Part shown: positions 1 to 6,508 of the stretch, piece after piece
Position numbering within the stretch: the first letter of the stretch is position 1
How the letters are laid out: every line of letters begins with the position of its first letter
Assembly (NCBI GenBank): GCA_003647715.1
Contig: QMNJ01000043.1
Location: forward strand, 1-10,668
DNA from: Candidatus Coatesiibacteriota bacterium
Lineage (GTDB): Bacteria > RBG-13-66-14 > B26-G2
Reading direction: 5' to 3'
DNA: 10,668 bases
The notes under the pieces: generated by a model
What the model saw: the letters and a program-made list of their open reading frames with translations, nothing else
Told to the model about the DNA's origin: nothing
Database searches by the model: none
Translations under genes and position numbers: made by a program

Positions 1-2479
1 CCCTGGCGATATCTCCCGCTTTTAGACCACGCCCTATCGCTTCTCTGGTACAACCGATGAATATCTTAACCCTATTATCCACGGTAGATACGAGAGCTAT
101 TACCATCGCTTTATTGCTGTATCTATCCTTAAATCTATCAATTAAATTTCTCAGAGCATTATCATCAAGGTCATCCAGAGCAACCCCATAGAATATCACC
201 CCTTTAATTTCTTTCTTTGAACTTTCAATCTCTGATATCAAATCCATTCCCAGACGCGAGGTCAAAGCTGATAATCTCCTCTCCAGTCGCTTAACCTCAT
301 CCTTCAATACCTTTATTCTATCCACCACCCCGTCAGGTGTAGTGTTGAGAAACATTGACGCCTTCCTCACCACCTCCTCAACCTCTTTTGAATAACGAAC
401 AGCAGACAGACCACACACCGCCTCTATCCTTCTCACACCGGCTGATACAGCGGAGTCAGACAGAATGTAAAATGAACCTATCTCGCCTGTTCTTCTAACA
501 TGAGTTCCTCCGCACAGTTCCTTGCTATAGTCACCGATGCTCAAAACCCTGACCACCTCACCATATTTATCCTCAAACAATGCAATAACACCTTCCTTAT
601 GCGCCTCCTTGAGCAACTTAAAGCTATATGAGACCTCATCATCTGACAGTATCTTCTCGTTAACCAACTGCTCAACCTCCAAAAGCTCCTCCCTTGTCGG
701 TTGCCTTCCGATAGTATAATCAAACCTCAATCTCTCGCTGTTCACATAAGAACCCGACTGTTTTACCTCCTCACCAAAGACCTGCCTTAATGCATAGTGT
801 AGAAGGTGAGTGGCAGTATGGTGGCGCTCGGTCTCCCGCCTCTTATCAACATCAATCTCCCCCACAACTTCATCACCCACCTTAAAATCACCTCTCAATA
901 CCTCTCCTATATGGAGTATATTCCCATCCTCTCGTATCTGGCACTCCTCAACCCTTAATATTGATTTGCCCTTGCTGATACTACCGGTGTCATTTACCTG
1001 CCCCCCTCCTCCTGGATAAAAAGGCGTGGGAGAGACGATAATACCTGCCCTATTGCCCTCTCTTGCCTTCTCCACCTCCTCATCACCTATAATTACGCCC
1101 AATACCCTTCCCTGTGACCTGTAGCACTCATAGCCCTTGAAGTTCATCATGGTATCCATTATGGTTCCACGGTGCTGAAGACCGAGCCCTACTCTGGAAC
1201 GTTGCCTCTGCTTCTCCATCTCTCTCTTAAAACCCTCAACATCAACCGAGTATCTATATGTTGCGGCAATATCCACAGTCATCTCAATTGGAAATCCATA
1301 GGTATCGTAGAGTTGAAACGCTTCCTCACCTGAAAGACAATCCCTATTCTCTCTCTTTGCTTCTTCTACGATTCGCTCAAATCTCTCAAGACCGGTTGAA
1401 AGCGTCTGATTGAACATCTCTTCCTCACCCTTAACAATATTGATTATACTTTCTTCGGCTGACTTCAATTCGGGATATCTGCCACCATATATCCCCACTA
1501 CTGACGGAATCAACTGGTTCAGGAATGGTTTCTCAACGCCTGCCATCCTTCCCCTCAACATAGCCCTTCTGATAAGCCGCCTCATAACATAGCCACGCCC
1601 CTCATTAGATGGCATAATCCCCTCCGATAGAGCAAAGGTTAATGCCCTTATATGGTCAATTATCACCCTAACTGTTTTTATGTTCTCATTTGTATAATCT
1701 ATTCCAGTAAGATGAGATAAACTTTCTATAATGGGTCTAAACATATCAGTAGTATATGGGTCAAATGTCCCCTGAAGTATCATCGCCAGTCGCTCAAAGC
1801 CCATACCGGTATCAATACCTGGTTTGGGTAGTGGCTTCAGTTCTCCCGTTTCGGTCTTATTATACTGAGGGAAGACCAGATTCCAGACCTCAAAGAAACG
1901 GTCGCAGTCACAACCCGGCTTACAGTCCCTCTTTCCACAGCCATACTCTTCACCAAGGTCATAGTATATCTCTGATGAGGGTCCACAGGCACCAGTATCA
2001 CCCGCAGGTCCCCAGAAATTGTCCTTCTCTCCGAGTTTGTATATCCTCTGACTTGACAGCCCCATATGTTCACTCCAAAGTTTATACGCCTCTTCATCAT
2101 CTTTATATACAGTAACCAGCAGTTTTCTCTCATCAATACCATAATAATTTGTAAGACAATCCCACCCCCACTCTATTGCCTCCCTCTTAAAATAATCACC
2201 GAATGAGAAATTGCCCATCATCAGGAAAAATGTGTGATGACGCAGTGTCTCTCCTATCTTATCTATATCGGTCATCCGAAAGCATTTCTGAATGGTTACA
2301 GCCCGACTATAACCCCTCTTCTCCAGACCTGCGAACACCCTCTTAAATTGAACCATACCAGCACTGGTAAATAAAAGGGTTGGGTCTCCAACAGGAATAA
2401 TTGATGATGAGGGGACTTCTTTGTGCCCTCTCTCAACGAAATACTTAATAAACTTATCGTATATCTCTTCCCATTTCAT
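1..2479 (-). CDS. alaS: Alanyl-tRNA synthetase, C-terminus cut by window edge
   Basis: Cytoplasmic class II synthetase that charges tRNA-Ala with alanine and clears mischarged Ser/Gly. The reading frame is open from 2479 to base 1 (826 codons). About 50 residues are missing, judging from the usual length near 870-880; the visible end, 'GLKAGDIAR', lies just before the usual glycine-rich tail. Visible landmarks in order: the N-terminal 'RGHKEVPSSSIIP' segment; the motif-2 region with 'RHHTFFLMMGNFSFGDYF'; a Cys-rich insert 'GCGKRDCKPGCDCDRF' before 'EVWNLVF'; 'GRGYVMRRLIRRA' (motif 3); the editing-domain zinc ligands H554/H558 in HHTATH and C656/H660 in CGGTH; then the start of the DHHA1 domain. 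ATG codons at 2488 and 2479 are both possible. The AGGT ending at 2491 is about 10 nt from the 2479 ATG but only 1 nt from the other, so 2479 is chosen. It is separated from the upstream protease gene by a terminator, so it is probably transcribed on its own. Identity is very secure. Confidence 0.97.
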   Translation of the reverse strand, partial: MKWEEIYDKFIKYFVERGHKEVPSSSIIPVGDPTLLFTSAGMVQFKRVFAGLEKRGYSRAVTIQKCFRMTDIDKIGETLRHHTFFLMMGNFSFGDYFKREAIEWGWDCLTNYYGIDERKLLVTVYKDDEEAYKLWSEHMGLSSQRIYKLGEKDNFWGPAGDTGACGPSSEIYYDLGEEYGCGKRDCKPGCDCDRFFEVWNLVFPQYNKTETGELKPLPKPGIDTGMGFERLAMILQGTFDPYTTDMFRPIIESLSHLTGIDYTNENIKTVRVIIDHIRALTFALSEGIMPSNEGRGYVMRRLIRRAMLRGRMAGVEKPFLNQLIPSVVGIYGGRYPELKSAEESIINIVKGEEEMFNQTLSTGLERFERIVEEAKRENRDCLSGEEAFQLYDTYGFPIEMTVDIAATYRYSVDVEGFKREMEKQRQRSRVGLGLQHRGTIMDTMMNFKGYECYRSQGRVLGVIIGDEEVEKAREGNRAGIIVSPTPFYPGGGGQVNDTGSISKGKSILRVEECQIREDGNILHIGEVLRGDFKVGDEVVGEIDVDKRRETERHHTATHLLHYALRQVFGEEVKQSGSYVNSERLRFDYTIGRQPTREELLEVEQLVNEKILSDDEVSYSFKLLKEAHKEGVIALFEDKYGEVVRVLSIGDYSKELCGGTHVRRTGEIGSFYILSDSAVSAGVRRIEAVCGLSAVRYSKEVEEVVRKASMFLNTTPDGVVDRIKVLKDEVKRLERRLSALTSRLGMDLISEIESSKKEIKGVIFYGVALDDLDDNALRNLIDRFKDRYSNKAMVIALVSTVDNRVKIFIGCTREAIGRGLKAGDIAR

Positions 2480-2552
2480 TTCGTGCATTACCTGCGAAAC
2501 GAAAATTATGAATCGTGTAATAATAAGATAATAATGCTATCTCATAAAGTTA

Positions 2553-2586
2553 TAAAAAAATAAGAGGAGCTCCTAACTGCCCCTCT
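2553..2586 (-). terminator. Rho-independent terminator of the C11 protease gene
   Basis: On the minus strand, about 20 nt after the protease stop codon, AGAGGGGC (2586-2579) pairs with GCTCCTCT (2570-2563). This gives an 8-bp stem with one G-U pair and an 8-nt loop. The run TTATTTTTTT follows immediately (2562-2553). There is no U-run on the other side, so it should act only on minus-strand transcripts. It insulates alaS from the protease gene. Confidence 0.85.
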
Positions 2587-2607
2587 CATTTAAGGTAATA
2601 TCAGATT

Positions 2608-5244
2608 CTATCTCTCAATTACTATCCTTTTAATGCAGTAATTCTCACCAGCGGATAACCTTAGCAAATAAACACCACTGGGAAGCATTCTTCCCTCATC
2701 GGATATTGCGACCAACTTCACCCTATGGGTTCCCGCCTCCATAAACTCATCAAGTGCAGTAAGGACTTTGCGACCTGAAATGTCGTAGATGCTTATATTC
2801 ACTGCTGATGATTCTGGAAGGTCAAACACAATTGTTGTAGCAGTGCTGAACGGGTTTGGATAATTTTTCCGAACTGTAAATGACAATGGGTTCTGCGACC
2901 CGGGTGTTCCATAGGTTGATGCCAGGTTCTCGGAGTTGTCTGAATACACCGCTTCAAGAAGATACTGATAGTCAACATTATTTATCAGACCGTCATCAAG
3001 ATAACGGTAGATACCATAACCGGTAATAAGCTCATTGTTGACCTTTATATACCCAATATCTGATAAACCCATACTTGTAGAAAGTGATGATGATTTTGAC
3101 AGTTCCTTCAGAGTGCTATTAGGTGAAGTTGCTTCTCTGCGGTAGAGATTAAATCCCCTCAGGTCGGGGTCTACCTCTACCGTTTGCCATTCAAGAAGGC
3201 ACGCTCTATCCTTAGGTATCGCTCTAAAATACTCAAGGTCAACATTGAGTGTATCACCAAGGCAGATGTCGTCTATATACCAGCCCTCATATGTTTGAGA
3301 GTAATCACTGACGAAAAAGAACCTAATCATTAACGGCTTATTTATATATGCAGAGAGGTCAACATTATCGGACCTCCAGCTACCTGAGCTACCGGTGTAT
3401 GTTTTCAAACGAATCCAGTCATCGTCCTCAACCATTAGGTCAACATAGCCCTTGTCATAACCTGCTTCTATATGATACCAGGTCCAGAGATTTAACTCCG
3501 CAATCCCCTCATTCACATACAGAACCGGTGATTCAAGCATACAGCTCATCATATTGCCATAATGTTGACTACCCTCGCCACCACACTTCCAGGAGTGTGT
3601 GGGACTGTGGGACCTATATGTATCAATGTGCCACATATCATTGTTTCCCCTGTGTGTCCAGTAGCCCTCACCATCCTCCACATCATCAGCGAACCCATAT
3701 CCTATGGTGAAGATGAACTCCTCGTCGGTTTCATATGTATCACTCGTGGTAAGGTGGATATTCATATTAGCAAAGATAGGAAAACTACTTATGTCCTCAA
3801 TTCTTATAGTGAATGTTCCCTCAGCGGTCTCAAAGTGTGGAATATCACCAAAACCTGCTGTGCCCACCTCCACCTCTATATATGGATTATCGGTGGATAG
3901 TTCACCAACCACATTATGCGCTGTATCAGTGCCATAGTTTCTAATCTTTACGGTGATATCAACACTCTCGTCCTGCTCTGGAACACCGTTGCCGTTCCCT
4001 CCTTCGCTGTCATCCACAGTGTAGCTGACAAACCTTAAGTAGACCGGGTCAGGTGGATATGGGTCCTCAAACATATACAGGAATTCATCCCAGTGGGTCT
4101 CGTGGAATATCAGTTCATTCATGTATCTATCTTCGTTCTCATCTGTGGAGATACTTTCAGGAAACCAGACAGTTGCACCATAACCTTCATCCGGTGGGTG
4201 GTAGTGAAGACCTCCTGCGATGATATATGTCTCCCAGACCGAACAGAAGTCATCAGCAGATGCTATCAGGTCAGCTGGGAGCGAAGAGTTATCCGATATA
4301 TATCTGGCGAAATCATAGATGTCCTTATTGGGAGGATTCCATTGATTTGCGTCGGAGCGTGCCTGAGATATCTCGTCGTAGTAATAGTAGGTATATTGCC
4401 AGAGATAATCAGCGAACTCATTCAGCACAGGGACAACCTGGCTCTCTATGATGCTTACATCCTGAGCGGATTGGGTTACACTACCTCCATAGAAATCAAG
4501 ATAATATTCAACGATGTTGGTTGATAGAGCCCGAGGAGAGATTGATGGATTAACCCTGGCTGTATTGAAAGCGGTGTAGTCCCACCCGTCCCCTGGTTCT
4601 GATGCCTCACTTGAAATCACAATGTTCACATAGTCCTTCAACTGATAGGCGGTCTCTATCTGCCCCATAATACAGGTATCAAAGCCGACGACATCAAACT
4701 TTCTGCCAATCTTATCTCGGGCGTTCTCCATTACATCATCCAGTTGCCATAGATATATCGGTCCGCTCCCGTGGTCGTCCCAGCAGAAACCCTTGAATAA
4801 AGGGCTTATTACCGGTTTATCACCAGTAATGAATATTCCACCTCCATGGTCCCAGATAGATAATAGATACTTGTCGGCTGGATACTCATCTATAACCCAA
4901 TCCACAAAGTTGTAAAGCGTATTCCAGTCACCCATATCGCATTCACCATTATCTGGTATAACTGCTCCACCGTCATCTACCTGAGGGGAGGTGATATTAT
5001 TCATATCATCATCGTGGGCTATTTCATAGATAACAGAGTCACCTTCAGAATTTCCATCAAATAGAACTATGATATCTACATCCGACGAGTCCTGGCACCA
5101 CTCCATCTCATTCACATCGTCAAGCCCCATAGAATATAGATTATTGTCGGCATCAAGATAGACCATCAGCGTCCAATCGGCTGAAAATACAGTTGAAATG
5201 GCAAAAATAATATACGAAAAGACAATTATGTGCAATTTCCTCAT
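2608..5244 (-). CDS. Secreted clostripain-family (C11) cysteine protease with FlgD-like C-terminal tail
   Basis: Extracytoplasmic endopeptidase of 878 residues. Start: ATG 5244 has GGAGGT 5 nt upstream and opens directly on a signal peptide (MRKL, hydrophobic core, cleavage near residues 21-22). An in-frame ATG at 5268 would only prepend residues without signal character. C11 domain, about 23-395: 'DWTLMVYLDADNNL'; catalytic His133 in 'IWDHGGG'; catalytic Cys191 in 'GFDTCIMG', with Asp189 two residues before it. In clostripain and PmC11 the acid at that place sets the S1 pocket for Arg/Lys, so basic-residue cleavage is inferred. Downstream there is a beta-sandwich (about 400-515) with a Gly/Asn/Asp-rich turn that may bind calcium. 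A carbohydrate-binding or MAM-like jellyroll (about 520-665) resembles domains of M6 immune-inhibitor-A peptidases. An Fn3-like segment (about 670-775) precedes a final 'NYPNPF' module (about 793-878) like FlgD-Ig or type IX sorting tails. It has its own promoter and terminator. The protease call is strong; the middle domains are less certain. Confidence 0.9.
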   Translation of the reverse strand: MRKLHIIVFSYIIFAISTVFSADWTLMVYLDADNNLYSMGLDDVNEMEWCQDSSDVDIIVLFDGNSEGDSVIYEIAHDDDMNNITSPQVDDGGAVIPDNGECDMGDWNTLYNFVDWVIDEYPADKYLLSIWDHGGGIFITGDKPVISPLFKGFCWDDHGSGPIYLWQLDDVMENARDKIGRKFDVVGFDTCIMGQIETAYQLKDYVNIVISSEASEPGDGWDYTAFNTARVNPSISPRALSTNIVEYYLDFYGGSVTQSAQDVSIIESQVVPVLNEFADYLWQYTYYYYDEISQARSDANQWNPPNKDIYDFARYISDNSSLPADLIASADDFCSVWETYIIAGGLHYHPPDEGYGATVWFPESISTDENEDRYMNELIFHETHWDEFLYMFEDPYPPDPVYLRFVSYTVDDSEGGNGNGVPEQDESVDITVKIRNYGTDTAHNVVGELSTDNPYIEVEVGTAGFGDIPHFETAEGTFTIRIEDISSFPIFANMNIHLTTSDTYETDEEFIFTIGYGFADDVEDGEGYWTHRGNNDMWHIDTYRSHSPTHSWKCGGEGSQHYGNMMSCMLESPVLYVNEGIAELNLWTWYHIEAGYDKGYVDLMVEDDDWIRLKTYTGSSGSWRSDNVDLSAYINKPLMIRFFFVSDYSQTYEGWYIDDICLGDTLNVDLEYFRAIPKDRACLLEWQTVEVDPDLRGFNLYRREATSPNSTLKELSKSSSLSTSMGLSDIGYIKVNNELITGYGIYRYLDDGLINNVDYQYLLEAVYSDNSENLASTYGTPGSQNPLSFTVRKNYPNPFSTATTIVFDLPESSAVNISIYDISGRKVLTALDEFMEAGTHRVKLVAISDEGRMLPSGVYLLRLSAGENYCIKRIVIER

Positions 5245-5249
5245 TTTAA

Positions 5250-5255
5250 ACCTCC
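5250..5255 (-). promoter_or_regulatory. Shine-Dalgarno deciding the protease start
   Basis: GGAGGT lies 5 nt before the ATG at 5244 and inside the reading frame that would begin at 5268. It supports the shorter product, whose first residues form a normal signal peptide. Confidence 0.75.
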
Positions 5256-5284
5256 ATTGTAAGTACATCAGTTACTAACTATTC

Positions 5285-5315
5285 ATTATATCATACCAAT
5301 TAATAACTTTATCAA
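5285..5315 (-). promoter_or_regulatory. Extended -10 promoter for the C11 protease gene
   Basis: On the minus strand TGATATAAT gives a perfect TATAAT (5290-5285) preceded by the TGN of extended -10 elements. A -35-like TTGATA sits at 5315-5310; its 19-nt spacer is long, but the extended -10 can offset that. The predicted transcript start near 5278 leaves a leader of about 33 nt containing the GGAGGT site. It lies in the 85-bp spacer after the eRF1-like gene, so the protease can be transcribed independently of the upstream cluster. No hairpin with a U-run is visible after the eRF1-like gene, so read-through is also possible. Confidence 0.6.
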
Positions 5316-5329
5316 GTATAAATTATTAA

Positions 5330-6493
5330 TTATCTAAATCTCAGTAGTGCCCCCACACCTCCATATCTCTTAAGTTCATCCGTTGCTTCAACCACCCATA
5401 TATCTCCATTCATCCTGCTCGCTGAAGAAATCATCGCCTCCTTCAGGTCTGACCTAACCACACCAGAGCCACACAGCGGGCAGGTCTTCGGCTCGCCAGC
5501 AGCGGTTATGAAGGCGCACTTTGAACACCTGATTGATTGCCTGTTTAAGTCAGATGACAACACCAGAGCGTCCACCTGTCCCTTGGTGAGAGCAACGATG
5601 GTTGGCTCTACACCCACCACTGCAAGACCGTCCGACAAATTCTCCTCTACCAGTATCTTTTGTATCTCTTTTCTACTCCTCTCTAAAAACGAATGGTATA
5701 TCTCCTCTGCACTTTCTAAAATTAATAAATCTGAGCTAAAAGGCTCAATACGGCGACTACCTATAAGCATCTGTTTCACCTTCTGATGAAGTGCCTTGTC
5801 CAAAAGGATTATAAAATTCTCATTTCCCATCAAAATCAGGTGTTTGTATCTTTTATCTCTTCGCCATCTATCAAGATGCTCACTTACATCCTTCACGAAT
5901 GCTTTAATAAGAGATTCTTCATATGCATCTACCTTCTTTGAGTAACCACCATAGGTAAAACCTTTGCCACCTGCTTCGGACACCCTAGAAGAGAATCTCT
6001 TCATCCTTACTTCATCAACATCCTCCCTTTCAAGAAATTCTTGTTCAACCTCTTTACCAAAGACCATAAAGAATATTCTTACTGAATTAGTATCTCCCAC
6101 AACTACTGCAACCGTTTCACCCTGTTTCATTTTTGATGCAAGTTGTGATAACTGTGGAAAAGATGATACGGTCATCTGATTATTAAAAGGAGCAGGTATC
6201 TGAAGAGTTTTGAATATGCCTTCTTCATGACAGGCAAATATAGCCACACCAAGCGTCTCGCTTCCTATTTCAAAATCAAGATACCTCTCTATCTTCTCAA
6301 GGTCATTCTTGAAACTCTCATACGCCCTTTTATCACCCTTCAAGCTCTCTTCTATCTCAGATGACTTTTTCTTAATAAAATGTTTATAGTTCTTCCTGCC
6401 CCTTGAGTTAATAGAAAGGTTAAAGTAGAGAGAAATAAATGGACTACCAACACACTCAATAGAAGATAACTCTTTTATAAGGTCTCTTATCAT
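5330..6493 (-). CDS. Bacterial eRF1/Pelota-like protein with zinc ribbon, GGQ replaced by GGY
   Basis: A 387-residue cytoplasmic protein with no signal peptide, resembling archaeal/eukaryotic release factor 1 domains 2 and 3 rather than bacterial RF1/RF2. Residues 1-150 form a divergent N-terminal domain with no recognisable NIKS stop-codon motif. Residues 160-275 look like eRF1 domain 2: a basic, glycine-rich loop 'GGKGFTYGGYSKK' (about 175-187), then the long helix and the 'KHLILMGNENF' strand. GGY (182-184) stands where GGQ is expected. Residues 285-387 match domain 3 (L7Ae-like fold): 'GQVDALVLSSDL', an inserted zinc ribbon (C323, C326, C338, C341) and a terminal 'GGVGALLRF' like the aRF1 'GGIAAxLR'. 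A GAGGTGA site precedes ATG 6493. The gene begins 15 nt after the transglycosylase stop, so it is probably in the same operon. By analogy with the bacterial eRF1-like (baeRF) and Vms1 families, a role in peptidyl-tRNA release or ribosome rescue is possible but not shown. Confidence 0.75.
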   Translation of the reverse strand: MIRDLIKELSSIECVGSPFISLYFNLSINSRGRKNYKHFIKKKSSEIEESLKGDKRAYESFKNDLEKIERYLDFEIGSETLGVAIFACHEEGIFKTLQIPAPFNNQMTVSSFPQLSQLASKMKQGETVAVVVGDTNSVRIFFMVFGKEVEQEFLEREDVDEVRMKRFSSRVSEAGGKGFTYGGYSKKVDAYEESLIKAFVKDVSEHLDRWRRDKRYKHLILMGNENFIILLDKALHQKVKQMLIGSRRIEPFSSDLLILESAEEIYHSFLERSRKEIQKILVEENLSDGLAVVGVEPTIVALTKGQVDALVLSSDLNRQSIRCSKCAFITAAGEPKTCPLCGSGVVRSDLKEAMISSASRMNGDIWVVEATDELKRYGGVGALLRFR

Positions 6494-6508
6494 AAACTCA
6501 CCTCTTCT

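Noticed and set aside
1756..2115. Plus-strand 119-codon open frame inside alaS
   Set aside because: It is antisense to conserved AlaRS motifs, low in plausible protein character and rich in Ser/Pro/His, as expected from a shadow frame.
2565..2574. Perfect palindrome AGGAGCTCCT as an operator site
   Set aside because: It lies inside the terminator hairpin and is explained by the stem and loop sequence.
2489..2607. T-box riboswitch upstream of alaS
   Set aside because: The spacer is too short, is largely occupied by the upstream gene's terminator, and shows no T-box core sequence.
4093..4524. Plus-strand 143-codon open frame inside the protease gene
   Set aside because: It lies fully antisense to a well-supported catalytic domain, has no recognisable domain and is best explained as a shadow frame.
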